From: Martinezella calliandrae
Lineage (GTDB): Bacteria > Pseudomonadota > Alphaproteobacteria > Rhizobiales > Rhizobiaceae
Direction: 5' to 3'
Length of the DNA: 64,000 nt
NCBI RefSeq assembly: GCF_030272695.1
Contig: NZ_JARFYN010000027.1
Coordinates: 23,960 to 87,959, forward strand
The notes below the pieces were generated by a model. The model did not search any database. It had not been told where the DNA came from and saw only the letters and a program-made list of their open reading frames with translations. The translations under genes and the position numbers were made by a program. Shown here in pieces: positions 7,971 through 17,149 of the stretch (position 1 is its first letter; the number at the start of each line of letters is the position of its first letter).

Positions 7971-9763
7971 ATCTCGCCCGAAACCTCGCGGCGCCGACGG
8001 TCGAGTTCTTCGCTGTAGCGGCGCAGAGTGTAACTTTCCGTGAGTAGACCGATCACCTTGCGCTCGATCAGATCGTTGATCACTACCAAAGCTTCGCTTT
8101 CGGTCTCGTCGAACAGCGCTGCCGCTTGTTTCGCGTTCATCTGCGGCTGCAGGAAGTCGTTGCGATGGCGAATGAAGTCGGCAAGGCCGTGCTCTTCATC
8201 GTCCTTCTCGACCGGGCTCGCATAAATGTCCGGCATAAGCACCATGCCGGCATATTTCTCGTCCTTGTCGATGAGAATGACACGCTGGGCCGAGCCGATC
8301 GGAAAGCGCTGGCGAAATTCCTCGATGCTCATGTCGACGCGAGCTGTGTGCACATCCGGACGCATCATGCGGGCGACCGTCAGGTTGCGGATCCAGCCGA
8401 CGTCATGGGCGCTGCGGATACTTTCGCCGCGCAGATGGAAGCGCCAGGTCGCGAACGAATAGCCGAATGTGGTGCGCACCACCAGCGACGACGTGATAAC
8501 GGCCGCGAGTACCAGCACGGTGATCGGAAAATCGCCGGTGATTTCCAGCGCCAAAAAGGTCATGGTCAGCGGCCCACCGATAATGGCGACGGCCAGCGAA
8601 CTCATGCCGACGACGGCATAGATGACCGGCGTCAGCGTGGCATGGTCGAAATAGGGAGCGCAATAGGCGAAGATTTTCCCGAGCAAGGCGCCCATGAACA
8701 GCGAAGCGAAAAACAGGCCGCCTCTGAAGCCGGAGCCGATCGATACCGCCGAGGCGAGCGACTTCAGCAAGAACAGGCCGACAAGGGCCGACAAGGTGAC
8801 CTCGTTGGCAAGGTTCAGATGCAAGGCGCCATGGCCGGCGGAGAGAACCTGCGGCGAAATCATCGCCAGAAGCCCGACGACCACACCGCCGAGCGCCGGG
8901 CGGAAGGGCGGCGCGATCGAACTCTTGCGCGCCATTTCTTCAATGAAAGCGACGCCCTGCATGATCAGGATGCCTACGCCGGCGCAGAAGCCGCCAAGCA
9001 GGATCGCCGGGATGTAGTCGGCTGGGACGACCGCGCCGAATCGATTGACATCAATGGCGAATTCATCGCCCGCCAGCAGGCGGGCTATAAGGGTCGAGAT
9101 CAGGGCCGAGACGACGACGGGCGTCAGCGTTAGGATCGAATAGGTGCCGATGATCAGTTCGAAAGCATAGAAGGCGCCGGTGAGCGGCGCATTGAAGGCG
9201 GCCGCGATGGCACCGGCGGCGCCGCAGCCGACCAGCATTCTAAGGTCGGCGCGGCGGAACTGCAGCTTGTGGCCGATTTTCGAAGCTATGCCGGCGGCAA
9301 GCTGAGTGTAGCCGGCCTCAAGTCCCACCGAGGCGCCGAAACCATTGGATAGGAGGTTCTGCACCGCCACCAGGATGCTGTCCGTCAAGGACAGGCGGCC
9401 CCCATGCAAGGCATTGGCTTCGATCGGGTCGACCATCGGCTTCTTGCGCGTTCGCGACAAGATGAAGATCATGAGGCCGAGCAGGATGCCGCCGGCGATC
9501 GGGGCCATCAGCAATAGCGATTTGTCGGTAATGTTGACGGCGGCTGCGCTCAGTCGGTCGTCATCGGCGATGCCGTAGACGAGGCTGTGCAGTTCGCGTG
9601 AGATCAGGCTCATCGCCGTGACGGCACAGCCGGAGGTGATGCCGACCAAGGCGCCGGCAAAGACCAGACCGAGCTCGCCACGACGGAAAAGTGCCCTTAG
9701 CCGGCTAGCGCTGACAAAGGCGGAGAGAACGCCTAGACGGCGCGGCTGGAATTTTTGCAACAT
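7967..9763 (-). CDS. ClC-family chloride channel or Cl-/H+ antiporter with C-terminal CBS domains
   Basis: A 598-residue membrane protein with ten or more hydrophobic segments followed by about 130 cytosolic residues that look like a CBS pair. ClC signatures are visible in degenerate form: GLEAGYTQLAAG (equivalent of the GREGP motif, with the gating Glu kept but the Pro replaced by Ala), AAFNAPLTGAFYAFE, and GSGFRGGLFFASLFMGALLG. The selectivity-filter residues therefore depart from the textbook consensus, and ion preference cannot be told. It faces cobQ tail to tail with a 4-nt overlap and has no functional link to cobalamin genes that I can see. Confidence 0.88.
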   Translation of the reverse strand: MLQKFQPRRLGVLSAFVSASRLRALFRRGELGLVFAGALVGITSGCAVTAMSLISRELHSLVYGIADDDRLSAAAVNITDKSLLLMAPIAGGILLGLMIFILSRTRKKPMVDPIEANALHGGRLSLTDSILVAVQNLLSNGFGASVGLEAGYTQLAAGIASKIGHKLQFRRADLRMLVGCGAAGAIAAAFNAPLTGAFYAFELIIGTYSILTLTPVVVSALISTLIARLLAGDEFAIDVNRFGAVVPADYIPAILLGGFCAGVGILIMQGVAFIEEMARKSSIAPPFRPALGGVVVGLLAMISPQVLSAGHGALHLNLANEVTLSALVGLFLLKSLASAVSIGSGFRGGLFFASLFMGALLGKIFAYCAPYFDHATLTPVIYAVVGMSSLAVAIIGGPLTMTFLALEITGDFPITVLVLAAVITSSLVVRTTFGYSFATWRFHLRGESIRSAHDVGWIRNLTVARMMRPDVHTARVDMSIEEFRQRFPIGSAQRVILIDKDEKYAGMVLMPDIYASPVEKDDEEHGLADFIRHRNDFLQPQMNAKQAAALFDETESEALVVINDLIERKVIGLLTESYTLRRYSEELDRRRREVSGEI

Positions 9764-9952
9764 GGGGAACGGACGACAGTTTTGTGCTCAGCGACATACA
9801 CTCAGCTTCTATAAACTCCTAACATCAAAGAAATACGGCAAAAAGATCGCCGAAACCCGTGACTTTTGCGCCAATTTCGCTGTCGGGACAGCCGATGTCG
9901 TATCTGTCGCCTTGATTGACTTGCGGGGGGCGAAAGCCTAATCATTGCAAAA

Positions 9953-10326
9953 TAACGAATGGTTCCTGAGCGGCGATCTGCCGCATGGGATGAAAAGGGA
10001 ATGTGAAGGAGCGGACCCAAGTCGGGCGTTCTCATCACAGCCGACCCCGCGACTGTAGAGCGGTCAGGGTCTTCCATCCGGTCCGTGGGTGTTTCGCTGA
10101 TGGGTCTCGCATGGTGCGGGCAGGCAAAGCAGCTTTGGGACGGAAAAGCCACTGGCGTGGCATCATGATCAACCAGGGCTGGACGCCTCTAATTCTACGA
10201 ATCGTCCGCCTTTTCATGATGTTTGCCGGGAAGGTGAGGGAGATCCGCTGGTGCAGGGTCGGGGGCGACCGGTTTCGGTCCGCCCCCGCTTGCTGCGCCT
10301 CATCCGCGAGCCAGGAGACCTGCCAT
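9953..10326 (+). promoter_or_regulatory. Cobalamin riboswitch upstream of cobP-cobW-cobN-cobO
   Basis: Conserved cobalamin-aptamer blocks occur in order: GGTTCC (9961), AAAAGGGAA (about 9991-9999), CGCGACTGTA (about 10048), GCCACTGG (about 10148), GGGAAGG (about 10229) and the B12 box AGCCAGGAGACCTGCC (about 10310-10325). It precedes the cob genes in the right orientation, so adenosylcobalamin should repress them. At about 370 nt it is much longer than the usual 200-250 nt because the stretches between CGCGACTGTA and GCCACTGG, and between GCCACTGG and GGGAAGG, are expanded. Downstream there is no T-rich terminator, so control is probably at translation. Confidence 0.88.
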
Positions 10327-10388
10327 ACGTGCCGGGCACGAGGCCCACCCCAGGGACGGATGTCCCGGCTGCCAGCACGGAGGTTGTC

Positions 10389-10481
10389 ATGGCGCGAAAC
10401 GAGTTTTTGGCGTGCAAGCGCCTGCTTTTCGGCTTCCGCGGCGTCGTGCCGGCCGTCGCCTTTGTGTTGGGACGGATATAG
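10389..10481 (+). CDS. Possible 30-codon leader ORF between the B12 riboswitch and cobP
   Basis: A short frame with its own GGAGG ribosome site six bases before ATG 10389; it ends at TAG 10481, three bases before the cobP ATG. The peptide starts MARNEFLACKRLL and is basic then hydrophobic. Because cobP itself has only a weak ribosome site, translation of this leader could feed ribosomes into cobP, making the leader start the true target of the riboswitch. It could also be a chance frame. I do not recognise the peptide. Confidence 0.4.
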   Translation: MARNEFLACKRLLFGFRGVVPAVAFVLGRI

Positions 10482-10484
10482 CCG

Positions 10485-11012
10485 ATGCCATCCTCAACCT
10501 CTCGCGCCGTTCTTGTTCTCGGCGGTGCACGCTCCGGTAAATCCCGGCTCGCCGAAAAGCTGATCTCAGACACCGGCCTTGAACGTCACTATCTGGCGAC
10601 GGGCCAAGCCTGGGACGACGAAATGCGCGATCGCATAGCGCAGCATCGCGCCGATCGCGGCGATCTTCTCTGGACGACGCATGAGGAGCCGCTTGATCTG
10701 ACTGCGCGGCTGGCGGCAATCGACGGCGAGGGCAGGGCCGTTCTCGTTGATTGCCTGACGCTTTGGGTTACGAACCTGATGATGGCCGAGCGCCATATCG
10801 CGACGGAATTTGCCGCTCTCACCGAATTTCTACCAGGCGCAAAGTCGCGGCTCGTCCTCGTTTCCAATGAGGTCGGGCTCGGCATCGTGCCCGAAAACCC
10901 TATGGCGCGCGCGTTTCGCGATCATGCCGGCCGGTTGCACCAGATGATCGCGGCGGCGAGCGCCGAAGTCTATTTTATCGCGGCGGGGCTGCCGCTGAAA
11001 ATGAAGGGTTGA
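10485..11012 (+). CDS. cobP: Bifunctional adenosylcobinamide kinase / adenosylcobinamide-phosphate guanylyltransferase
   Basis: A 175-residue enzyme (CobU in Salmonella naming) that phosphorylates adenosylcobinamide and then transfers GMP to it, activating the nucleotide-loop attachment site. The P-loop GGARSGKSRLAE lies near residue 10. Further family features are HYLATGQAWDDEM, the catalytic-region RIAQHRADRG (His near residue 48, which carries the GMP in CobU), LVDCLTLWVTNLM and VSNEVGLGIVPENP. It is the first full gene behind the riboswitch, and cobW follows within a few bases. Confidence 0.95.
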   Translation: MPSSTSRAVLVLGGARSGKSRLAEKLISDTGLERHYLATGQAWDDEMRDRIAQHRADRGDLLWTTHEEPLDLTARLAAIDGEGRAVLVDCLTLWVTNLMMAERHIATEFAALTEFLPGAKSRLVLVSNEVGLGIVPENPMARAFRDHAGRLHQMIAAASAEVYFIAAGLPLKMKG

Positions 11013-11017
11013 TCCGC

Positions 11018-12067
11018 ATGAACCAGGAAAAGATTCCCGCCACCGTCATCACCGGCTTCCTTGGCGCCGGCAAGACGACGATGATCCGCAACCTCTTGCA
11101 GAGCACCGGCGGGAAGAAGATCGCCTTGATCATCAACGAGTTCGGCGATCTCGGCGTGGATGGCGACGTGCTGAAGGGCTGCGGCGCGGACAACTGCACC
11201 GAGGACGATATCATCGAACTGACCAATGGCTGCATCTGCTGCACCGTCGCAGACGATTTCATCCCGACCATGGCCAAGCTTTTGGAGCGTGAGGCGCGTC
11301 CCGACCATATCGTCATCGAGACGTCGGGTTTGGCGCTGCCGCAGCCGCTGGTGGCCGCCTTCAATTGGCCGGATATCCGCACCCAGGTCACCGTCGACGG
11401 TGTTATCACCGTGGTCGATAGCGCCGCCGTCGCCGCCGGCCGTTTTGCCGATGATCACGATGCCGTCGAGGCCCGTCGCGTCGAAGACGGCTCGCTTGAT
11501 CACGAAAGCCCGATCGAGGAACTGTTCGAGGATCAATTGACCTGCGCGGATCTCATCGTCCTCAACAAGACCGATCTGATCGATGTTGCCGGCCTTGGCC
11601 GTGTCCGTAGCGAAGTTTTCTCTCGCACAGCGCGCAAGCCGACGATCATCGAAGCAAAGAACGGTATCGTTCCGGCGGCCGTCCTGCTCGGCCTCGGTAT
11701 CGGTACGGAGGGCGACATTGCCAACCGCAAATCGCATCACGAGCTGGAGCACGAGGACGGCGCACCGCACGATCACGATGAATTCGACAGCTTCGTCGTC
11801 GAACTCGGCCCGATTGCCGATCCGGCGGTCTTCGTCGAGAAGCTCAAAGGCGTCATTGCCGAACACGATGTGCTGCGCCTCAAGGGCTTCGTCGATGTGT
11901 CCGGCAAGCCGATGCGACTGCAGATCCAGGCCGTCGGCAGCCGCGTCGATCATTATTTCGACCGCGCCTGGAGGCCGGGCGAAGCGCGCGCGACGCGGCT
12001 CGTGGTGATTGGGCTGCACGAGATGGATGAAGGGATCGTCCGCAAGGCGATAGAAGCGTTGGTCTAA
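11018..12067 (+). CDS. cobW: CobW, COG0523-family GTP-dependent metal chaperone of cobalamin synthesis
   Basis: A 349-residue G3E-family GTPase that in current models hands Co(II) to the CobNST cobaltochelatase. It shows P-loop TGFLGAGKTT, the metal-binding GCICCTV (CxCC) motif, ETSGLALPQP and the NKTD guanine-specificity motif, with a His-rich stretch (ELEHEDGAPHDHDEFD) before the C-terminal CobW domain. I place the start at ATG 11018, with AAGGG about 10 nt upstream, rather than the TTG three codons earlier that overlaps the cobP stop. It sits between cobP and cobN, as in other rhizobia. Confidence 0.95.
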   Translation: MNQEKIPATVITGFLGAGKTTMIRNLLQSTGGKKIALIINEFGDLGVDGDVLKGCGADNCTEDDIIELTNGCICCTVADDFIPTMAKLLEREARPDHIVIETSGLALPQPLVAAFNWPDIRTQVTVDGVITVVDSAAVAAGRFADDHDAVEARRVEDGSLDHESPIEELFEDQLTCADLIVLNKTDLIDVAGLGRVRSEVFSRTARKPTIIEAKNGIVPAAVLLGLGIGTEGDIANRKSHHELEHEDGAPHDHDEFDSFVVELGPIADPAVFVEKLKGVIAEHDVLRLKGFVDVSGKPMRLQIQAVGSRVDHYFDRAWRPGEARATRLVVIGLHEMDEGIVRKAIEALV

Positions 12068-12076
12068 GGCGAAGCC

Positions 12077-15000
12077 ATGCATCTCCTCCTAGCCCAAAAG
12101 GGAACGATCAGCGACGGCGAGGAGGCGATCGATCTCGGCCAGTCGCCGGGCGATATCCTGTTCCTGTCGGCGGCCGATACCGAGCTTGCGGCGATCGCCG
12201 CCGCCCATGGGCAAGGGGAAGCCGCTCTTTCGTTGCGATTGGCGAGCTTGATGAGCCTCAAGCATCCCATGTCCGTCGACGCCTATGTCGAACGGACGGC
12301 GCGTCATGCGAAACTGATCATCGTGCGCGCGCTCGGCGGGGCCAGTTATTTTCACTATGCGCTCGAGGCGCTGCATGCCTGTGCCGCTCGTAGCGGCGCC
12401 CTCATCGCGGTACTGCCTGGGGATTCGAAACCTGATCCTGGGTTGACGCCGTTTTCCAATATCGCACTCGAAGACCTCAATGCGCTCTGGTCCTATCTGA
12501 TCGAAGGCGGCGAGGCCAATTCGCGGGCATTTCTCGCCTATGCCGAGGCGATGCTGTCGGGAGCGGAGAGACCGACGCCGGCAGCGCCGTTGATGAAGGC
12601 CGGGATCTGGTGGCCGGGCAGGGGTGTGATCGGGGTCGAGGAGTGGAGCTCGATCTCCGCCTCCAGGATGGCAAGGGGGGCGGGAGTTGAACCCCCGACC
12701 GTCGCCATTTCTTTCTACCGGGCTCTTGTGCAGAGCGGCGAAACCAAACCGGTCGAAGCCATGATCGAGGCGCTCATTTTAGAGGGCATGCGGCCGTTGC
12801 CGGTGTTTGCCTATAGCCTAAAGGATCCGGTTTCGGTCGGTATTCTCGAAAGCGTTTTCGTGGAGCTGAAGCCGGATGTCGTGATCAACACGACCGGTTT
12901 TGCTGTTTCAGCGCCCGGGGCCGATCGCCAGCCGACCGTGCTGGAGGCGAGTGACGCCGTCGTGTTGCAGGCGATCTTCTCTGCATCCTCTGAGGAGGCT
13001 TGGGACGCCTCCTCGCTGGGGCTGTCGGCGCGCGATCTCGGTATGAACGTCGCATTGCCGGAGGTGGATGGGCGTGTGCTTGCGCGCGCTGTCTCGTTCA
13101 AGGCGGCAGCCCGCTATGATGATCGCGTCGAGGCCAACATCGTTGCCAGCGAGCCGGCCGAGGACCGCATGCGCTACACGGCGCGATTGGCAGCCAACTG
13201 GACGCGTCTGCGCAAGACACCGCCGTCTGATCGGCGGGTGGCGCTGGTCATGGCCAACTATCCCAACCGCGACGGACGACTGGGCAACGGCGTCGGGCTC
13301 GATACGCCGGCGGCCACGATGGAGGTTTTGAAAGCGATGCAGGCGACGGGCTATCGCCTCGCCGATCTGCCGGTGGACGGCGACGCGCTGATGCGTCATT
13401 TGATGGATGGGCCGACCAACTCCGGCCATGACGGCAAGCTCGTTCGCGAGACGCTTTCTCTAAGCGAATACAAAGATTTCCTGGCATCTCTTCCCATCCA
13501 GATTCACGATGAGATCGTCAAGCGTTGGGGAAATCCGGAAAGCGACCCCTATGTTCGCGAGGGCGTCTTTGCACTGCCTTTCACCCGTTTTGGCGACGTG
13601 CTTGTCGGCATTCAGCCGGCTCGCGGCTACAATATCGATCCGAAAGAAAGCTATCATTCTCCGGACCTCGTGCCGCCACATGGCTATCTGGCTTTCTACG
13701 CGTTCCTGCGCCAATCTTTTGCGGCCCACGCCGTCATCCACATGGGCAAGCACGGCAATCTCGAATGGCTGCCGGGCAAAGCGCTGGCGCTATCGGCGAC
13801 CTGTTATCCAGAAGCAATCCTCGGGCCCCTGCCCCATCTCTATCCCTTTATCGTCAACGACCCCGGCGAGGGCACACAGGCCAAGCGCCGCACCAGCGCC
13901 GTAATCGTCGACCATCTGACCCCGCCTTTGACCCGCGCCGAAAGCTACGGCCCGCTCAAGGACCTCGAGGCGCTGGTGGACGAATATTACGAGGCCTCCG
14001 GCGGCGATCCCCGCCGTATTCGGCTGCTGCGCAAACAGATCCTCGATCTGGTCGCCGACATCGGCCTCGATCAGGATGCGGGCATTGCCAAGGGCGAAGG
14101 CGAGGATGAGGCGCTGAAGAAGCTCGATGCCTATCTCTGCGATCTCAAGGAACTGCAGATAAGGGATGGACTGCATGTCTTCGGCGTCTCGCCGTCCGGT
14201 AGGCTGCTGACGGATTTGACGGTTGCCTTGGCGCGCGTACCGCGGGGATTGGGCGAGGGTGGTGATCAGAGCCTGCAGCGGGCGATCGCGCGGGATGGGT
14301 TGGCGCAGCTTGCGTCGTTCGATCCCTTGGATTGCGACATGGCGGCAACTTGGACTGGTTACCGCCCCGATATTCTCGCCGATATTTCTGACGCTCCCTG
14401 GCGCACGCTGGGCGATACGGTCGAGCGCATCGAACTCCTGGCCGCTCGTCTCGTCTCAGGCGAAATCGCTTGCCCCGAAGACTGGCGTCAAACCCTCGCC
14501 GTTCTTGTCGAGATCGAATCCCGCCTGAAACCTTCTATTCTCGTCTGCGGTGATGCTGAAATCTCCGCCTTGCTGAAAGGTCTCGACGGTCGGTTCGTGC
14601 CACCCGGCCCTTCCGGTGCGCCGACGCGCGGCAGGCCGGATGTTTTGCCAACGGGCCGTAATTTCTATTCGGTCGACAGCCGCGCCGTCCCGACGCCGGC
14701 GGCCTATGAGCTTGGGAAGAAGTCGGCAGAGCTTTTGATCCGCCGCTATGTGCAGGATCACGGCGAGTGGCCGGTCTCCTTCGGCCTGACGGCCTGGGGC
14801 ACATCGAATATGCGCACCGGCGGTGACGATGTTGCCCAGGCGCTCGCCCTGATCGGCGTCAAGCCGGTTTGGGACATGACTTCACGGCGTGTCACGGGCT
14901 ATGAGATCGTTCCACCCGCCAAGCTCGGCCGACCACGCGTCGATGTGACGTTACGGATTTCGGGCTTCTTCCGCGATGCCTTTCCAGAGCAGATCGCGCT

Positions 15001-15850
15001 GTTCGACAGGGCGGTCCGCGCGGTCGGATCGCTGGATGAGGATGCTGCAGACAATCCCATTGCCGCGCGCATGCGGGGCGAGATGGCTCGCCTGGAAGCT
15101 GCCGGATTGGACGCGGTTTCGGCAAGCCGGCGTGCCGGTTACCGCATCTTCGGCTCGAAGCCCGGCGCTTACGGAGCCGGCCTTCAGGCGCTGATCGACG
15201 AAAAGGGTTGGGAGCGGCGCGCCGATCTCGCCGAAGCCTATCTCGTCTGGGGCAGCTATGCCTATGGTGCAGGCGAAGAGGGCCGTGCCGAGCGCGGCGT
15301 GTTCGAGGAGCGGCTGCGCTCGATCCAGGCGGTGGTACAAAACCAGGACAATCGAGAGCACGACCTGCTCGACAGTGACGATTACTACCAGTTCGAAGGC
15401 GGCATGGCAGCGGCGGCGGAGCAGCTCGCGGGCACCCGTCCGTCGGTCTACCACAACGACCATTCCCGCCCGGAAAAGCCGGTTATCCGCTCGCTGGAAG
15501 AGGAGATCGGCCGTGTCGTGCGGGGCCGCGTCGTCAATCCGAAGTGGATCGATGGTGTCATGCGCCACGGCTATAAAGGTGCCTCCGAGATATCGGCCAC
15601 GGTCGACTATCTCTTCGCCTTCGCCGCAACGACGGGCGCCGTGCGCAATCATCATTTCGAGGCGGTCTATCAAGCTTTCGTCGTCGACCCAATGGTGCGT
15701 GATTTCATGGCGCAGAAGAACCCGGCCGCTTTAGAGGAAATGAAAGGGCGCTTGCTGGAAGCGATCGATCGTCAGCTATGGACGCCGCGCAGCAATTCGG
15801 CACAATTCGATCTGCAGGCTTCGACTGGGGATAGGGAGGTCTTGGCGTGA
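12077..15850 (+). CDS. cobN: Aerobic cobaltochelatase, large subunit CobN
   Basis: The 1257-residue ATP-dependent chelatase subunit that, with CobS and CobT (not in this window), inserts cobalt into hydrogenobyrinic a,c-diamide. It has the length and the CobN/BchH-type motifs, for example NYPNRDGRLGNGVGLDTPAA, VIHMGKHGNLEWLPGKALALS, LKDLEALVDEYYEASGGDPRR, and the late GMAAAAEQLAGTRPSVYHND. It starts 9 nt after cobW and its TGA overlaps the GTG start of the cupin gene. Around residues 190-210 the segment ISASRMARGAGVEPPT looks less conserved than its surroundings; on the minus strand that DNA (12680-12700) resembles a tRNA T-arm, which I take as chance. Confidence 0.95.
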   Translation: MHLLLAQKGTISDGEEAIDLGQSPGDILFLSAADTELAAIAAAHGQGEAALSLRLASLMSLKHPMSVDAYVERTARHAKLIIVRALGGASYFHYALEALHACAARSGALIAVLPGDSKPDPGLTPFSNIALEDLNALWSYLIEGGEANSRAFLAYAEAMLSGAERPTPAAPLMKAGIWWPGRGVIGVEEWSSISASRMARGAGVEPPTVAISFYRALVQSGETKPVEAMIEALILEGMRPLPVFAYSLKDPVSVGILESVFVELKPDVVINTTGFAVSAPGADRQPTVLEASDAVVLQAIFSASSEEAWDASSLGLSARDLGMNVALPEVDGRVLARAVSFKAAARYDDRVEANIVASEPAEDRMRYTARLAANWTRLRKTPPSDRRVALVMANYPNRDGRLGNGVGLDTPAATMEVLKAMQATGYRLADLPVDGDALMRHLMDGPTNSGHDGKLVRETLSLSEYKDFLASLPIQIHDEIVKRWGNPESDPYVREGVFALPFTRFGDVLVGIQPARGYNIDPKESYHSPDLVPPHGYLAFYAFLRQSFAAHAVIHMGKHGNLEWLPGKALALSATCYPEAILGPLPHLYPFIVNDPGEGTQAKRRTSAVIVDHLTPPLTRAESYGPLKDLEALVDEYYEASGGDPRRIRLLRKQILDLVADIGLDQDAGIAKGEGEDEALKKLDAYLCDLKELQIRDGLHVFGVSPSGRLLTDLTVALARVPRGLGEGGDQSLQRAIARDGLAQLASFDPLDCDMAATWTGYRPDILADISDAPWRTLGDTVERIELLAARLVSGEIACPEDWRQTLAVLVEIESRLKPSILVCGDAEISALLKGLDGRFVPPGPSGAPTRGRPDVLPTGRNFYSVDSRAVPTPAAYELGKKSAELLIRRYVQDHGEWPVSFGLTAWGTSNMRTGGDDVAQALALIGVKPVWDMTSRRVTGYEIVPPAKLGRPRVDVTLRISGFFRDAFPEQIALFDRAVRAVGSLDEDAADNPIAARMRGEMARLEAAGLDAVSASRRAGYRIFGSKPGAYGAGLQALIDEKGWERRADLAEAYLVWGSYAYGAGEEGRAERGVFEERLRSIQAVVQNQDNREHDLLDSDDYYQFEGGMAAAAEQLAGTRPSVYHNDHSRPEKPVIRSLEEEIGRVVRGRVVNPKWIDGVMRHGYKGASEISATVDYLFAFAATTGAVRNHHFEAVYQAFVVDPMVRDFMAQKNPAALEEMKGRLLEAIDRQLWTPRSNSAQFDLQASTGDREVLA

Positions 15851-16446
15851 GTGTGATCGATGATCTTCTGCAGAGCTTTCACCATTACATCGCTTCACGG
15901 AGCGATCCCACACTGAGGCGTTTCGTCGAGGGCGTCGATTGGCGGATGGATGAGCGGACGCTTGCGGCCCACAGTTTGCCCGTTGTGGACTATCTGAAGG
16001 GGCTCCACCGGCCGGCCGACGCCGCGGAGGGTGTCCTGTTTTCCAGCCTCGTGGGCGCTTGCGGCGCATTGCACTGGGCTCAAACCTATAGCATCGCCGA
16101 TTTCGGCGCTGATTTCCTGCAGAAATACGGTTGGGTCGAGCTTTTTGGCACGCGTGGCCACTTTGCCAGCGACGAAGTCGCCGGTGGCTTCCTGGTGCTC
16201 GGACCGGATGTGCACTATCCGGACCATCATCATATCGCCGAGGAAATCTATATCCCGCTGACGGACGGATCGCTATGGAGCAAGGATAGCCAAGCCTTCC
16301 TGCCGCGCTGGACAGGCGAGATCATCCACCACCCGTCCGATATTCGTCACGCAATGCGAACCGAGGGGACGTCGCTGGTGGCGCTTTATCTCTGGCGTGG
16401 CGGACCGCTGGCGCAGAAATCGATAATTCAAGGGAGAAAAGAATGA
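15847..16446 (+). CDS. Cupin protein of the DMSP-lyase-like family, embedded in the cob operon
   Basis: A 199-residue soluble protein whose C-terminal half is a cupin with a metal site like those of the dimethylsulfoniopropionate lyases DddQ/DddL: YPDHHHIAEEIYIP (His127-129, Glu133, Tyr135) and the second cupin motif GEIIHHPSDIRHAM (His168). The N-terminal half is helical. GTG 15847 overlaps the cobN stop and the TGA overlaps the cobO start (ATGA at both junctions), so it is co-translated with cobalamin genes. No DMSP-catabolism genes are nearby. A role in cobalamin metabolism, such as handling of a corrinoid or lower-ligand precursor, is possible but unproven; real DMSP lyase activity is equally untested. 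Confidence 0.72.
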   Translation: MSVIDDLLQSFHHYIASRSDPTLRRFVEGVDWRMDERTLAAHSLPVVDYLKGLHRPADAAEGVLFSSLVGACGALHWAQTYSIADFGADFLQKYGWVELFGTRGHFASDEVAGGFLVLGPDVHYPDHHHIAEEIYIPLTDGSLWSKDSQAFLPRWTGEIIHHPSDIRHAMRTEGTSLVALYLWRGGPLAQKSIIQGRKE

Positions 16447-17087
16447 GCGAAGAAGTGGTCGAAACAGGTACCGACGCGCCGAAGAATGACGAGGCCCGCC
16501 ATGCCGACAAGATGGCCAAGAAGAAGGTCGCGCGCGACAAGATCATGGCGACCAAGACAGACGAAAAGGGCCTGATCATCGTCCATACCGGCAAGGGCAA
16601 GGGCAAATCGTCGGCCGCCTTCGGCATGATTTTCCGTCACATCGCCCACGGAAAGCAGTGTGCTGTCGTGCAATTCATCAAGGGTGCGATGTGGACGGGC
16701 GAGCGCGATCTCATCGAAAAGCATTTCTCCGACATTTGCCAGTTCTACACCATGGGTGAGGGGTTTACCTGGGAGACGCAGGACCGTGCCCGTGACGTCG
16801 CCGCGGCACGTGCCGCCTGGGAAAAGGCCAAGGAACTGATCCGCGACGAACGCAATTCGATGGTGCTTCTCGACGAGATCAATATCGCGCTCCGTTACGA
16901 CTATCTCGATATCAACGAAGTCCTCGACTTCCTGAAAACCGACAGGCCGCACATGACGCACGTCGTCTTGACCGGCCGCAACGCCAAGGAAGCGCTGATC
17001 GAGATCGCCGATCTCGTCACCGAGATGGAGCTCATCAAGCATCCGTTCCGCTCCGGCATCAAGGGACAGCCGGGCGTCGAATTCTAA
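16443..17087 (+). CDS. cobO: Cob(I)yrinic acid a,c-diamide adenosyltransferase
   Basis: A 214-residue CobA/CobO-type corrinoid adenosyltransferase that adds the 5'-deoxyadenosyl ligand to cobalt. The P-loop HTGKGKGKSSAAFG lies near residue 45, followed by VVQFIKGAMWTGE, the Walker B-like VLLDEINIALRYDYL and VVLTGRNAKEALIEIADLV. The N-terminal 35 residues are charged and rich in Lys, normal for this family. GAGAAAAG precedes the ATG, which overlaps the stop of the cupin gene. It is the last gene of the riboswitch-led unit; the DNA after it changes character, leading into the accessory patch. Confidence 0.95.
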   Translation: MSEEVVETGTDAPKNDEARHADKMAKKKVARDKIMATKTDEKGLIIVHTGKGKGKSSAAFGMIFRHIAHGKQCAVVQFIKGAMWTGERDLIEKHFSDICQFYTMGEGFTWETQDRARDVAAARAAWEKAKELIRDERNSMVLLDEINIALRYDYLDINEVLDFLKTDRPHMTHVVLTGRNAKEALIEIADLVTEMELIKHPFRSGIKGQPGVEF

Positions 17088-17149
17088 TTAGTTAGAGCAG
17101 CGATGCACTTCTGTCGGCGGCGGCGATGTCGAGCCTTGGATCGCCGACC

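Noticed and set aside
7967..9133. Long open frames on the plus strand opposite the ClC gene
   Set aside because: Antisense shadows produced by high GC3; the ClC frame has the recognisable motifs.
12670..12705. tRNA T-arm-like sequence on the minus strand inside cobN (GGGGGTTCAACTCCCG)
   Set aside because: No acceptor, anticodon or D arm can be placed around it and the cobN frame is intact; taken as chance.
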